From positions 310,001 through 374,000 of the forward strand of contig NZ_NTJD01000003.1 of the NCBI RefSeq assembly GCF_002358085.1: a stretch of 64,000 nucleotides of DNA, in the 5' to 3' direction. Position numbers and translations under genes: made by a program. The stretch comes from Pseudothioclava arenosa. Lineage in GTDB: Bacteria > Pseudomonadota > Alphaproteobacteria > Rhodobacterales > Rhodobacteraceae. The notes beneath the pieces were generated by a model. That model had not been told where the DNA came from and ran no database searches. It saw only the letters and a list, made by a program, of their open reading frames with translations. Positions 18,448-27,292 of this stretch are shown piece after piece. Position 1 is the first letter of the stretch, and the number at the start of each line of letters is the position of its first letter.

Positions 18448-18990
18448 ATGAGAACGACGCAACAGGAGACCCTCGGGCAGATGCGAGTCGCAGGTAAAGT
18501 GAAGTGGTTCGACCCGGTGAAAGGGTTCGGTTTCATTATCGATCCCGAGGGCGGGGCGGACATCCTTCTGCACGCGAATGTGCTGCGCAACTTCGGGCAA
18601 TCCACGGTCGCGGATAATTCTCTGATCGACGTCACGGTGCAGACGACCCAGCGCGGTGTGCAGGCGGTCGAGGTGCATGCGATCGAGCCGCCGGCGGCCG
18701 AGGGGCTGGCGCCGCTTGATGCGCTGACCGACGCGACCCCCGAAGAGATCAGTGCGCTGCCTCTGGAACCCGCGCGGGTGAAATGGTTCGAAAAGGGCAA
18801 GGGCTTTGGTTTTGCCAATGTCTTTTCGCGCCCCGAGGATGTATTCATCCATATGGAAGTGCTGCGGCGCTCGGGCTTTGCCGATCTGGCGCCGGGCGAG
18901 GCGGTGTGTTTGCGCGTGGTTGAAGGTAAGCGCGGCCGGATGGCGGCGCAGGTGTTGTCATGGGACGCAGCCCTGAAGGACAAGGACTGA
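18448..18990 (+). CDS. Cold-shock protein with two CSD domains
   Basis: A nucleic-acid-binding protein of 180 residues. Seen: the first cold-shock domain at about 14-80 with KWFDPVKGFGFI (RNP1, 19-30) and ILLHA (RNP2, 39-43), an acidic linker (about 81-108), and the second domain at about 109-173 with KWFEKGKGFGFA (112-123) and VFIHM (132-136). Double-CSD proteins of about this size are common in alphaproteobacteria and act as RNA chaperones; they need not be cold-inducible. The long AU-containing upstream region and a DnaA box at 18398-18406 precede it. The DUF192 gene begins inside its last 31 bases. Confidence 0.92.
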   Translation: MRTTQQETLGQMRVAGKVKWFDPVKGFGFIIDPEGGADILLHANVLRNFGQSTVADNSLIDVTVQTTQRGVQAVEVHAIEPPAAEGLAPLDALTDATPEEISALPLEPARVKWFEKGKGFGFANVFSRPEDVFIHMEVLRRSGFADLAPGEAVCLRVVEGKRGRMAAQVLSWDAALKDKD

Positions 18991-19481
18991 GCCGCGGCTT
19001 TGGCCGTGGGCTGGCGCCTCTGGCGCTGGTCGTGGCCTTGTGCGGCGCGGGGCAGGCGGGGGCGGGGCCCATCACCTGCCGCGAGGATCGCGCGCTTCTT
19101 GTCTATCCGGCCGGGCAGGCGCAATTCACCGTCGAAATTGCCGATACCGAAGAGGAACGCGCGCGCGGGCTGATGCAGCGCGCCTCGATGCCGCGTTCGG
19201 AGGGGATGCTGTTCATCTATCCCGATGAGGCCGAGCGTGCCTTCTGGATGAAGAATACGCTGATCCCGCTCGACATCCTGTTCTTCGATGAGGCGGGGGT
19301 GCTGGTCGGCCTGCAGGAAAATGCGCGCCCCTTCGACCTGACGCCGCTGCGCTCGAACGGGGCGGCGCGTTTCGTGCTTGAGATCAACGGCGGGCTGGCG
19401 GCGAAGCTGCGGATCGCCAAGGGCGCGCATCTCGCCCATCCGGCGATTGACCCCACCGTCGCCGTTCAGCCCTGCGAGTGA
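18960..19481 (+). CDS. DUF192 family protein with signal peptide
   Basis: A secreted or periplasmic protein of 173 residues. Seen: an N-terminal signal sequence (about residues 1-36, hydrophobic [19 protein letters not shown]), then the DUF192 fold with [21 protein letters not shown] and the signature [18 protein letters not shown]. The biochemical role of DUF192 proteins is not established. The start codon lies 31 bp inside the end of the cold-shock gene in another frame, and no better downstream start exists before the signal peptide, so the two genes are translationally overlapping. tRNA-Pro follows 48 bp after the stop. Confidence 0.85.
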   Translation: MGRSPEGQGLSRGFGRGLAPLALVVALCGAGQAGAGPITCREDRALLVYPAGQAQFTVEIADTEEERARGLMQRASMPRSEGMLFIYPDEAERAFWMKNTLIPLDILFFDEAGVLVGLQENARPFDLTPLRSNGAARFVLEINGGLAAKLRIAKGAHLAHPAIDPTVAVQPCE

Positions 19482-19529
19482 TCCGAGAGGGCTTTTCCTC
19501 GGCCCGTGCGCCCGCTAGAGAGAGCCTGT

Positions 19530-19606
19530 CGGGGCGTAGCGCAGCCTGGTAGCGCGTCTGTTTTGGGTACAGAAGGTCGTGAGTTCGAATCTCGCCGCCC
19601 CGACCA
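19530..19606 (+). tRNA. tRNA-Pro (anticodon TGG)
   Basis: A complete cloverleaf can be folded: acceptor CGGGGCG/CGCCCCG, D stem GCGC/GCGC, anticodon stem TCTGT/ACAGA with loop TTTGGGT (anticodon TGG), T arm GTGAG-TTCGAAT-CTCGC, and an encoded 3' ACCA. It reads CCA and, with wobble modification, other proline codons. Confidence 0.95.
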
Positions 19607-19770
19607 TCCCCTGAAAGATTACTATATCTTGTGTGTTTGGCCCGGTTTCATGGCTGGAGTCGGGCTTATTTGGGGTATTGCCTAAAATTTGGGCGAACTT
19701 GTCCCTGCGACAGTTTTTTCATGCCGCGACGCGGCGCGATTCTGCTGCACTGCAGGGTCGGCTCGGAGCC

Positions 19771-19910
19771 TGTGGATAGTTTCTCTGTGGGCGGCGGACA
19801 AATCCCAGAAAAAACCGCAGTTTGGCAAGGAATCCTCAGGCTTCGCGCAGGGCGTCATCCACAGCCTCGATTGTGGATGAATCGAAGGGTTAATTCCGGG
19901 TTTTTCCACA
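19771..19910. promoter_or_regulatory. Cluster of four DnaA-box-like sites
   Basis: Matches of 8/9 to TTATCCACA or its complement: TGTGGATAG at 19771-19779, TCATCCACA at 19855-19863, TGTGGATGA at 19872-19880 and TTTTCCACA at 19902-19910. DnaA control of ribonucleotide reductase genes is known for E. coli nrdAB; a role here is inferred. Confidence 0.5.
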
Positions 19911-20005
19911 CCTCCCCCGTCAACCGAAAAAACCGGTTTTTCACTATCAAAGATTTGTTGACCCTCTTGTGAACCTACGTCAGGTTGTGGGGGTCAGCCA
20001 TGAAG

Positions 20006-20021
20006 CCACCAGATATAGTGG
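20006..20021. promoter_or_regulatory. NrdR-box-like palindrome
   Basis: CCACCAGATATAGTGG fits the NrdR consensus ACACWATATATWGTGT at 12 of 16 positions, inside a GCCAC-N8-GTGGC inverted repeat, 145 bp upstream of nrdJ. NrdR boxes normally occur in pairs about 31 bp apart; no clear second box was found. Confidence 0.4.
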
Positions 20022-20165
20022 CGAAGGTCGACGGGGGGACATACCCAGTATCCATACCGATTCTCGGATCGCACGGCTCACCTCGGACGCAACTCCGGGG
20101 CTCCGTATGTCTTTGCCCGTCCCATGGCTTTTGGGTTTTTGAGAAAGATTGACGGGACAGGGCAG

Positions 20166-23100
20166 ATGAAAATCGAACGCAAGTTCACCTCGGCAGACAG
20201 CGGCGCCTATGGCGAGATCGAGTTTACCACCACCGCTTCGGAAATTCGTAATCCCGACGGCAAGATTGTGTTCCGCAACGACTCGGTTGAGGTGCCCGAA
20301 GGCTGGTCGCAGGTGGCCTCGGACGTTCTGGCCCAGAAATACTTCCGCAAGGCGGGGGTTCCGGCGGCGCTGAAGCGCGTCAAGGAAAAGGGCGTGCCCG
20401 AGTTCCTGTGGCGCTCGGTCCCCGATACCGCGGCGATGGCGGGCCTGCCCGAAGAGGCGCGTTTCGGCGGTGAAACCTCGGCCAAGCAGGTGTTTGACCG
20501 TCTGGCCGGTGCCTGGTGCTACTGGGGCTGGAAGGGTGGCTATTTCACCACCGAGGAAGACGCGCGCGCCTATTACGACGAGATGCGCTTCATGCTGGCC
20601 GAGCAGATGGCCGCGCCGAATAGCCCGCAATGGTTCAACACCGGCCTGCACTGGGCCTATGGCATCGACGGTCCGTCGCAGGGCCATTATTACGTCGATC
20701 ATACCACCGGCAAGCTGACCAAATCGGCCTCGGCCTATGAGCACCCGCAGCCGCATGCCTGCTTCATCCAGTCGGTGCGCGACGACCTCGTGGGCGACGG
20801 CGGGATCATGGATCTCTGGGTCCGGGAAGCGCGCCTGTTCAAATACGGCTCGGGCACGGGCACGAACTTCTCGTCGCTGCGCGCCGAGGGCGAGGCGCTC
20901 TCGGGTGGCGGCAAATCGTCGGGCCTGATGGGCTTTCTGAAAATCGGTGACCGCGCGGCGGGCGCGATCAAGTCGGGCGGCACCACGCGCCGCGCCGCCA
21001 AGATGGTGATCTGCGACATGGATCACCCCGATATCGAGCAATTCGTGAACTGGAAGGTGATCGAAGAGCAGAAGGTGGCGAGCCTCGTCGCGGGCTCCAA
21101 ACTCCACGAGCGCGAGCTGAACAAGATCTTTGCCGCGATCCGCCAGTGGGATGGCGCGAGCGAGGATTCGGTCGATCCGGCGAAAAACCCGGCGCTGAAA
21201 GAGGCGATCAAATCCGCCAAGCGCGTGATGATCCCGGAAACCTATGTGAACCGCGTGCTGCAATATGCGCGTCAGGGCTATTCGAGCATCGAATTCCCGA
21301 CCTATGACACCGATTGGGACAGCGAAGCCTATGTCACCGTGTCGGGCCAGAACTCGAATAACTCGGTGCGCGTGACCAATGCCTTCCTGCAGGCGGTCAA
21401 GGACGATGCCGATTGGGAGCTGATCCGCCGCACCGACGGCAAGGTCGCGAAAACCGTGAAGGCGCGCGAGCTTTGGGATCAGGTCGGGCACGCCGCCTGG
21501 GCCTGTGCCGATCCGGGCATCCAGTTCCACGACACCGTGAACCAGTGGCACACCTGCCCCGAAGACGGCGAGATCCGCGGCTCGAACCCGTGCTCGGAAT
21601 ACATGTTCCTCGATGACACGGCCTGCAACCTTGCCTCGATGAACCTCTTGACCTTCTTCAAGAATGGCGAGTTCGACGCCGAGGCCTATGTGCACGCGAC
21701 CCGTCTGTGGACGGTGACGCTGGAGATCTCGGTGCTGATGGCGCAATTCCCGTCCGAGGAAATCGCGCAGCGGTCCTATGATTTCCGCACGCTGGGTCTG
21801 GGCTACGCCAATATCGGCGGTCTCCTGATGAACATGGGTCTGGGCTATGACTCGGACGAGGGCCGGGCGCTTTGTGGCGCGCTGACCGCGGTGATGACCG
21901 GCGTGAGCTACGCCACCTCGGCCGAGATGGCGGCGGAGCTGGGCGCCTTCCCGGGCTATGCCAAGAACGCGGCCCATATGCTGCGCGTGATCCGCAACCA
22001 CCGCACCGCCGCCTATGGCAAGACCGAGGGCTATGAAGGGCTGGACGTTAAGCCGGTCGCGCTCGATCTGGTGAACTGCCCCGATCCGACGCTGGTCGTG
22101 CTGGCCAAGCAGGCCTGGGACGAGGCGCTGGAGCTGGGCGAGAAACACGGCTACCGCAACGCGCAGGTCTCGGTGATCGCGCCGACCGGCACCATCGGCC
22201 TCGTGATGGATTGCGACACCACCGGCATCGAGCCCGATTTCGCGCTGGTGAAATTCAAGAAGCTCGCGGGTGGTGGTTACTTCAAGATCATCAACCGCTC
22301 GGTTCCTGCCGCGCTTGAGGCGCTGGGCTATGGCTCGGCCCAGATCGAGGAAATCATCTCCTACGCGGTGGGCCACGCCAGCCTCGGTAACTGCCCGCAT
22401 ATCAACACCACCTCGCTGATCGGCCACGGGTTCGGCGCGGCGGAGCTTGCGAAGGTCGAGGCTGCGCTGCCGACCGCCTTCGACATCCGCTTCGTCTTCA
22501 ACCAGTGGACGCTGGGCGAGGAGTTCTGCACCAAGACGCTGGGCATCCCGGCCGAGAAGCTGAACGACCCGACCTTTGACATGCTGCGCCATCTGGGCTT
22601 CACCCGCGCGCAGATCGAGGCGGCGAACGACCACGTTTGCGGCACGATGACCCTTGAGGGCGCGCCCTTCCTGAAGGACGAGCATCTGACCGTCTTCGAC
22701 TGCGCCAACCCCTGCGGCAAGAAGGGCAAGCGCTACCTCTCGGTCGAAAGCCACATCACGATGATGGCGGCGGCGCAGAGCTTCATCTCGGGCGCGATTT
22801 CCAAGACGATCAACATGCCGAACTCGGCCTCGATCGAGGAAACGCTGGCGGCTTACGAACTCAGCTGGTCGCTGGGCATCAAGGCCAACGCGCTTTACCG
22901 CGACGGCTCCAAGCTCAGCCAGCCGCTGGCCGCGGCGCTGATCGAGGATGACGAGGAGGCCGAGGAAATCCTGGCGTCCGGCTCGGCGCAGGAAAAGGCC
23001 GCGGTGCTGGCCGAGAAGATCGTCGAGAAGGTGATCGTCAAGGAACTGGTGCGCTCGCATCGCGAAAAGCTGCCCGATCGCCGCAAGGGCTACACGCAAA

Positions 23101-23858
23101 AAGCCGTTGTGGGGGGCCACAAGGTCTATCTGCGCACCGGTGAATATGGCGATGGCTCGCTTGGCGAGATCTTCATCGACATGCACAAGGAAGGCGCGGG
23201 CTTCCGCGCGATGATGAACAACTTCGCGATCGCGGTCTCGGTGGGCCTGCAATATGGTGTGCCGCTTGAGGAATTCGTCGACGCCTTCACCTTCACCAAG
23301 TTCGAGCCCGCGGGCATGGTGCAGGGCAACGACTCGATCAAGAATGCGACCTCGATCCTCGACTATGTGTTCCGCGAGCTGGCCGTCAGCTATCTCGACC
23401 GCACCGACCTCGCCCATGTGAAGCCGCAGGGCGCGAGCTTCGACGATCTGGGCGGCGGCAAGGACGAGGGCAAGCGCAACGTCGAGGAGCCCTCGGAGGC
23501 GGCCGCGTCTAAATCGCTCGAGGTGCTGCGTCAGATCTCGTCGAGCGGCTACCTGCGCAAGCGCCTGCCGCAAGAGCTGGTGGTGCTGCAAGGGGGCGTG
23601 GGCGCGACCGCGCTGCATGGCGCCGCCGATCCGATCGCCGCGCTGAACACGCTGGTGCCGGAAACCGCCAAGGCCACCGGCACGGTGGGCTCGACCACGG
23701 CGCTGGCCACGGGCTCGGTGTCGATGGACGCGCGCGCCAAGGCGAAGATGCAGGGCTATGAGGGCGAGGCTTGCGGCGATTGCGGCAACTACACGCTCGT
23801 GCGCAACGGCACCTGCATGAAATGCAACACCTGCGGGGCGACCAGCGGTTGCTCCTGA
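20166..23858 (+). CDS. nrdJ: Adenosylcobalamin-dependent (class II) ribonucleoside-diphosphate reductase
   Basis: NrdJ makes deoxyribonucleotides using a B12-generated radical and works with or without oxygen. The chosen start (20166, MKIERKFTS, 1230 aa) follows AGGGCAG; a frame to 20124 adds 14 residues without a ribosome site. Seen: the active-site region with [12 protein letters not shown], the NPCSE motif near residue 475 ([18 protein letters not shown]), the glycine-rich [21 protein letters not shown], and a C-terminal zinc-ribbon-like tail with CGDCGNYTL and CMKCNTCG (about 1202-1225), whose cysteines probably relay electrons. This large form with the C-terminal cysteine tail is typical of Rhodobacterales. 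Two clustered regulatory motifs lie upstream. Confidence 0.96.
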   Translation: MKIERKFTSADSGAYGEIEFTTTASEIRNPDGKIVFRNDSVEVPEGWSQVASDVLAQKYFRKAGVPAALKRVKEKGVPEFLWRSVPDTAAMAGLPEEARFGGETSAKQVFDRLAGAWCYWGWKGGYFTTEEDARAYYDEMRFMLAEQMAAPNSPQWFNTGLHWAYGIDGPSQGHYYVDHTTGKLTKSASAYEHPQPHACFIQSVRDDLVGDGGIMDLWVREARLFKYGSGTGTNFSSLRAEGEALSGGGKSSGLMGFLKIGDRAAGAIKSGGTTRRAAKMVICDMDHPDIEQFVNWKVIEEQKVASLVAGSKLHERELNKIFAAIRQWDGASEDSVDPAKNPALKEAIKSAKRVMIPETYVNRVLQYARQGYSSIEFPTYDTDWDSEAYVTVSGQNSNNSVRVTNAFLQAVKDDADWELIRRTDGKVAKTVKARELWDQVGHAAWACADPGIQFHDTVNQWHTCPEDGEIRGSNPCSEYMFLDDTACNLASMNLLTFFKNGEFDAEAYVHATRLWTVTLEISVLMAQFPSEEIAQRSYDFRTLGLGYANIGGLLMNMGLGYDSDEGRALCGALTAVMTGVSYATSAEMAAELGAFPGYAKNAAHMLRVIRNHRTAAYGKTEGYEGLDVKPVALDLVNCPDPTLVVLAKQAWDEALELGEKHGYRNAQVSVIAPTGTIGLVMDCDTTGIEPDFALVKFKKLAGGGYFKIINRSVPAALEALGYGSAQIEEIISYAVGHASLGNCPHINTTSLIGHGFGAAELAKVEAALPTAFDIRFVFNQWTLGEEFCTKTLGIPAEKLNDPTFDMLRHLGFTRAQIEAANDHVCGTMTLEGAPFLKDEHLTVFDCANPCGKKGKRYLSVESHITMMAAAQSFISGAISKTINMPNSASIEETLAAYELSWSLGIKANALYRDGSKLSQPLAAALIEDDEEAEEILASGSAQEKAAVLAEKIVEKVIVKELVRSHREKLPDRRKGYTQKAVVGGHKVYLRTGEYGDGSLGEIFIDMHKEGAGFRAMMNNFAIAVSVGLQYGVPLEEFVDAFTFTKFEPAGMVQGNDSIKNATSILDYVFRELAVSYLDRTDLAHVKPQGASFDDLGGGKDEGKRNVEEPSEAAASKSLEVLRQISSSGYLRKRLPQELVVLQGGVGATALHGAADPIAALNTLVPETAKATGTVGSTTALATGSVSMDARAKAKMQGYEGEACGDCGNYTLVRNGTCMKCNTCGATSGCS

Positions 23859-23864
23859 GGGACA

Positions 23865-23890
23865 GGGGCCCCGGCAGTGCCCGGGGCCCC
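23865..23890 (+). terminator. GC-rich hairpin after nrdJ
   Basis: GGGGCCCCGG / CCGGGGCCCC with a 6-base loop begins 7 bp after the nrdJ stop. There is no T run, so it may be a weak terminator or a stabilising 3' hairpin. Confidence 0.5.
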
Positions 23891-23953
23891 GACGAATTCC
23901 GGGGTGACCCGGGGAATGACAGGGCCCCAGCGGGCCGAGGAACGGAGCGGATC

Positions 23954-24199
23954 GTGGAACTGATCGTCGGAAACAAGCGGGTCGTACCCGAGGCGTTGCA
24001 CCGGATCGCGGGCGGCGTCGAGGTGGAACTGGCGGGCGAGGCGCTGACCTCGCTGCTGGATGCGACCTTTGGCGGCGGCGGTTCGATCGAGCTGTGGGGA
24101 GAACATGGCCCCGAGGCGCTCGATGTTGCCGACATCCGCATGGTCGGTCGCGCCACCACGGTGACGCTGCACGCGCGCAAGGCGCTGGCCCTGCACTGA
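23954..24199 (+). CDS. Small conserved-looking protein downstream of nrdJ, unknown function
   Basis: A GTG at 23954 with GGAG six bases before it opens an 81-residue frame starting (M)ELIVGNKRVVPEALHRIAGGV and ending in TVTLHARKALALH. The sequence is balanced, with hydrophobic patches and a Gly-rich FGGGGSIELWG, and uses codons like its neighbours, so it is probably real. No known domain is recognised. It follows nrdJ by 95 bp behind a hairpin and may still be in the same transcript. Confidence 0.55.
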   Translation: MELIVGNKRVVPEALHRIAGGVEVELAGEALTSLLDATFGGGGSIELWGEHGPEALDVADIRMVGRATTVTLHARKALALH

Positions 24200-24297
24200 G
24201 ATCGGGGGCGGGTGCGCTCGCCCCAGACGCCAAGAAGGCCCAGGCAAAACGACGTAAGCTCGGGCGGTCAATGAACGAGCCTGATTGGCGAAACTGG

Positions 24298-24318
24298 CCC
24301 CCTCCGGCAAGGAGGGGG
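24298..24318. terminator. Hairpin between the small nrdJ-linked gene and the LysR gene
   Basis: CCCCCTCC / GGAGGGGG with a 5-base loop lies between convergent stop codons at 24199 and 24333. No long T run on either side; likely a shared terminator. Confidence 0.55.
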
Positions 24319-24332
24319 TCGCTTTCATTTCG

Positions 24333-25229
24333 TCACAGGATATGCGCGGTCTTGATGTCTTCGGCGGCGAACTCAATTAGCGCACGCAGCTTGCGGGGCA
24401 GGGCGCGCCCTTCGAGATAGACGGCGGCGAGGGGGGTGCTGGGGCCGTGAAACGCCTCCATCACCCGCACCAATCGGCCGCTGGCCAGCGCCTCGCCCAA
24501 TGCGAAACGCGGCGCATAGGCAATGCCCTGTCCGTTCTCGGTCAGCTGCACCACCGCGCGGGCGGAATTCACATGAAACCGGCCCTGCACCTGCACCACA
24601 TGCGGCGTGCCCTCGGCCTCCAGCGTCCAGCGCCGGGGCGCGCGCCGGTTGGTGTCGACGATGCAGGCGTGTCGGCTCAGCTCTTCAAGGGTTTCGGGCC
24701 TGCCCTGCGCGGCAAGATAGGCGGGGCTCGCCACCAGGATCGCGCGCGTGGCCCCAAGCTTGCGCGCCTTGAGCGAGAGCATCTCGGAGCGGCCCATGCG
24801 AAAGGCCAGGTCCAGCCCCTCTTTCGCCAGATCGTCATAGCGGTCGCTGAGGCGCAGATCGAAGGTCAGGCCCGGGTTTTCGCGCCCGAACCGATCCAGC
24901 ATCGGCGCGACATAGGTCTCGCCGAAAGTCACCGGCGCGGACAGCCGGATCACGCCGGAAAACCCGCGCGAGCCCTCGGCTACCTCGGCCAGGAGCCCGT
25001 CCAGATCATCCAGAAGCGCCGGCGCTCGTGCGAGCAGGTCTTCGCCCGCGGGCGTCATCCCGACCCGGCGCGTGGTGCGCTGAAACAGCCGAACGCCAAG
25101 CCGCGCCTCCAGCTCGGCCACATATTTCGAGGTCAGCCGGTTCGATACGCCCAGCTGCTCGGCCGCGGCTGTGAACGATCCGGTCTGGGCAGTGGCCACG
25201 AAGGCGCGCAACTCGTCAACGATATCCAT
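24333..25229 (-). CDS. LysR-family transcriptional regulator
   Basis: A 298-residue LysR protein. Seen: an N-terminal winged helix-turn-helix (about 1-60) with FVATAQTGSFTAAAEQLGVSN and the TSKYVAELEARLGVRLFQRTTRRV recognition region, then the periplasmic-binding-like effector domain (about 90-295). Of the CrgA/ToxR-like subgroup by overall pattern. It is divergent from the oxidoreductase-DoxX-dioxygenase operon, with about 120 bp between start codons containing TTGAA/TTCAA half-sites, so it is the likely regulator of that operon. The inducer is unknown; an electrophile, quinone or phenolic compound is possible. Confidence 0.92.
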   Translation of the reverse strand: MDIVDELRAFVATAQTGSFTAAAEQLGVSNRLTSKYVAELEARLGVRLFQRTTRRVGMTPAGEDLLARAPALLDDLDGLLAEVAEGSRGFSGVIRLSAPVTFGETYVAPMLDRFGRENPGLTFDLRLSDRYDDLAKEGLDLAFRMGRSEMLSLKARKLGATRAILVASPAYLAAQGRPETLEELSRHACIVDTNRRAPRRWTLEAEGTPHVVQVQGRFHVNSARAVVQLTENGQGIAYAPRFALGEALASGRLVRVMEAFHGPSTPLAAVYLEGRALPRKLRALIEFAAEDIKTAHIL

Positions 25230-25246
25230 GCTTAATTGCGAACGTT

Positions 25247-25285
25247 TTGAAGATAGTCATTCAATAAAGTCGCCATTTTGTTGAA
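25247..25285. promoter_or_regulatory. TTGAA/TTCAA half-sites in the LysR divergent promoter
   Basis: TTGAA at 25247-25251, TTCAA at 25260-25264 and TTGAA at 25281-25285 form inverted pairs with 8- and 16-bp spacers between the divergent start codons. Candidate binding sites of the LysR protein. Confidence 0.4.
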
Positions 25286-25352
25286 GGTCGTCAAGCGCTA
25301 GTTTCTTCTCATGACGAACAGGCCACAACGGGTGGCGCAAGAGGACAAAGAG

Positions 25353-25928
25353 ATGAAAATCGCTGTTATCGGAAATGGGAACATCGGCTCTGGCCTCGCC
25401 AATGTTCTTGGGAATGCGGGCCATGACGTGGAGGCTTTCGGGCGTGACGCGGATATCGCCGCGGCGGTCGCCCCGGCAGAAGTGATCATCCTGGCGACGC
25501 CCTATGGCGCGGCTGCCGGGCTGGCGGAACAGGCGGATTTCTCGGGTAAGGTGGTCGTTGACCTGTCGAACCCGGTCACCGCGGATTTCAGTGGCTTGCA
25601 GGTTGGCTTCGATACCTCGGCCGCCGAGGAAACCGCGTCGCTGCTCAAGGGCGCGTCGGTGGTCAAGGCCTTCAACACGATCTTCGCCCAGCACTATGCC
25701 TCGGGGTTGAAGCTTGGCGGCGTGCCGCTGCAAACCTTCATCGCCACTGATGACGATGCGGCGCGTTCCACCGTCGTGGCTCTGGCCAGCGATATCGGGC
25801 TGGAGCCCGTCGATGCCGGCCCGCTGCGCAACGCGCGTTACCTCGAGCCGCTCGGCTTCCTCAACATCCAATTCGGCTATGCGCTGGGCAAGGGCACGGA
25901 AATCGCGCCGCGCCTGCAGGCCGCCTGA
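25353..25928 (+). CDS. NAD(P)-binding oxidoreductase of the F420-reductase-like family
   Basis: Seen in 191 residues: a Rossmann start MKIAVIGNGNIGSGLANVLG with GxGxxG, then VIILATPYGAAAGLAE, VVVDLSNPVTADF and ASVVKAFNTIFAQHYASG, matching the NADPH-dependent F420 reductase/ NAD-binding 2 family. Homologues in non-F420 bacteria act on other substrates; this one is named in databases as NAD(P)-binding or DNA-binding by context and its substrate is unknown. The ATG at 25353 follows GAGGACAAAGAG; a longer frame to 25311 is less likely. It is the first gene of a three-gene operon facing away from the LysR regulator. Confidence 0.85.
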   Translation: MKIAVIGNGNIGSGLANVLGNAGHDVEAFGRDADIAAAVAPAEVIILATPYGAAAGLAEQADFSGKVVVDLSNPVTADFSGLQVGFDTSAAEETASLLKGASVVKAFNTIFAQHYASGLKLGGVPLQTFIATDDDAARSTVVALASDIGLEPVDAGPLRNARYLEPLGFLNIQFGYALGKGTEIAPRLQAA

Positions 25929-25949
25929 CCCCATCACAGGAGAAACGAC

Positions 25950-26372
25950 ATGACCAACTACACCAAATCCGACTATGCCGCCCTTGTTCTGCGTGTTTCG
26001 AGCGGCGTGCTGTTCCTTGCCCACGGGCTGCTCAAGGTGAACGTGTTCACCATAGCGGGCACGGTGGGCTATTTCGAAAGCCTCGGCCTGCCGGGTATCT
26101 TCGCCTATCTCACCATCTTCGCCGAGCTGGCGGGCGGTGCGGCGCTGATCCTCGGGGTTGCGACGCGGCTGGTGTCGCTTGCGCTGATCCCGGTGCTGCT
26201 GGGCGCGACCTGGGTGCATGCGGGCAATGGCTGGCTGTTCTCGAGCGAGGGTGGCGGCTGGGAATTCCCGCTGTTCTGGGCGATCATTCTGGTGGCGATC
26301 GCTCTGCAGGGCGCGGGTGCCTATGCGCTGCGTATCCCGGTTCTGCAAAAGACGCTGGGCCAGTTCGCCTGA
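25950..26372 (+). CDS. DoxX-family membrane protein
   Basis: A 140-residue inner-membrane protein with four hydrophobic helices. Seen: RVSSGVLFLAHGLLKVNVF, AYLTIFAELAGGAALILGVATRLVSLALIPVLLGATWVHAG and a C-terminal FWAIILVAIALQGAGAYAL, typical of DoxX. Members take part in thiosulfate:quinone oxidoreduction, or accompany oxidoreductases in stress responses to thiols and electrophiles. It sits 21 bp after the oxidoreductase gene with AGGAGA ahead of the ATG, and a strong hairpin separates it from the dioxygenase gene. Confidence 0.88.
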   Translation: MTNYTKSDYAALVLRVSSGVLFLAHGLLKVNVFTIAGTVGYFESLGLPGIFAYLTIFAELAGGAALILGVATRLVSLALIPVLLGATWVHAGNGWLFSSEGGGWEFPLFWAIILVAIALQGAGAYALRIPVLQKTLGQFA

Positions 26373-26384
26373 TCCGAAACTACC

Positions 26385-26407
26385 GGGCCGCCCTTCGGGG
26401 GCGGCCC
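26385..26407 (+). terminator. Hairpin between DoxX gene and dioxygenase gene
   Basis: GGGCCGCCC / GGGCGGCCC with a 5-base TTCGG loop, no T run. Within an operon such a hairpin may attenuate or stabilise the upstream message. Confidence 0.5.
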
Positions 26408-26432
26408 GCGTGCCCGACCAAGGAGGACCGAC

Positions 26433-27257
26433 ATGAGCACCCTTTCCGATCTGCACGCTCTGCGTGACCGGTTTTCGCCCTCGCAGCGGATGCCTTTGGT
26501 ATTTCTGGGCCATGGCAGCCCTATGAACGCGATCGAAGACACGGCCTTTTCCCGCGCCTGGTCCGATCTGGGCCGCAGCCTGCCGCGCCCGAAGGCGATT
26601 CTCGTGGTCTCGGCGCATTGGATGACCAAGGGCACGACCTTGGTCGATGTGTCGCGGATGCCGCGCACGATCCACGACTTCTACGGCTTCCCCGAGGCGC
26701 TTTACGCGCAGACCTATCCGGCGCCGGGCGCCCCTGAACTGGCGCGCGAAGTTGCGACGCTTCTGGCCAGCCATCACGGTGCCGAGGACGACCGCTGGGG
26801 CCTCGATCACGGGGCCTGGACGATCCTCAAATTCCTCTATCCCGAGGCCGATGTGCCGGTGTTCCAGGTCTCGATCGACATGTCGCGCGGGCTCGAACAC
26901 CAGCTGGAAATCGGGCAGGTGCTGTCGCAACTGCGCGACCGGGGGGGGTTGATCCTTGGCTCGGGGAACGTGGTGCATAACCTGCGGGCGATGCGCCCGG
27001 GCGGCCAGCCCCTTGATTTTGCGCTGGAATTCGACACGCTCTTTGCGGATCGGCTGGAGGCGCGCGACTTTGCGGCGCTGACGGATCGCGATAGCCTCGG
27101 TTCTCTGCTGCGGATGGCGCATCCGACCGTTGACCACTACCTGCCGGCGCTGACCATCGCGGGTGCCTCGAATGAGGGCGACGAGCTGCGTTTCATGACC
27201 GACGCGATTGATCTGGGGTCTGTGTCGATGCGCTCCTTCGTGTTTCACGCCGCCTGA
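26433..27257 (+). CDS. ygiD: Class III extradiol dioxygenase of the YgiD/LigB family
   Basis: These zinc- or iron-dependent enzymes cleave catechol-like rings; E. coli YgiD and plant homologues act on L-DOPA (4,5-extradiol cleavage). Seen in 274 residues: FLGHGSPMNAI with His27, VVSAHWMT with His62, GSGNVVHNL with His182 and HPTVDHYLP with His235, which keep the spacing of the E. coli metal and catalytic histidines. AAGGAGG precedes the ATG. It is the last gene of the LysR-controlled operon, suggesting a response to catechol or quinone-type compounds (inference). Confidence 0.88.
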   Translation: MSTLSDLHALRDRFSPSQRMPLVFLGHGSPMNAIEDTAFSRAWSDLGRSLPRPKAILVVSAHWMTKGTTLVDVSRMPRTIHDFYGFPEALYAQTYPAPGAPELAREVATLLASHHGAEDDRWGLDHGAWTILKFLYPEADVPVFQVSIDMSRGLEHQLEIGQVLSQLRDRGGLILGSGNVVHNLRAMRPGGQPLDFALEFDTLFADRLEARDFAALTDRDSLGSLLRMAHPTVDHYLPALTIAGASNEGDELRFMTDAIDLGSVSMRSFVFHAA

Positions 27258-27268
27258 GCGTAATTCTG

Positions 27269-27292
27269 CAGGGCTGCCCGCGGGCGGCCCTG
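27269..27292 (+). terminator. Terminator-like hairpin after the dioxygenase gene
   Basis: CAGGGC-T-GCCC / GGGC-G-GCCCTG, 12 bp after the stop codon, followed by TGTCTTTGG. Confidence 0.6.

Larger units (their letters stand above)
19607..20165. other. 559-bp intergenic region before nrdJ, AT-richer than its surroundings
   Basis: No convincing gene is seen; short frames on both strands lack ribosome sites and family resemblance. It holds four 8-of-9 DnaA-box matches (19771-19910), a 14-bp palindrome AAAAACCGGTTTTT at 19928-19941, an AACCT-N5-AGGTT inverted repeat at 19972-19986, an NrdR-like box at 20006-20021 and an ATAC-CCA-GTAT repeat at 20041-20051. No cobalamin riboswitch B12-box was recognised. 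The content fits a regulatory region for nrdJ. Confidence 0.6.

Noticed and set aside
19631-19972. Open frames on both strands in the nrdJ upstream region (113 aa plus, 75 aa minus)
   Set aside because: Poor ribosome sites, no family resemblance, AT-richer composition and a high density of regulatory-type motifs argue for noncoding DNA.
20022-20165. Cobalamin riboswitch in front of nrdJ
   Set aside because: No B12-box or other conserved core elements could be aligned in the leader.
19980-24233. 1417-aa open frame on the minus strand opposite nrdJ
   Set aside because: It is a mirror frame of the GC-rich nrdJ gene; its sequence is Arg/His/Gln-rich low complexity without any domain.
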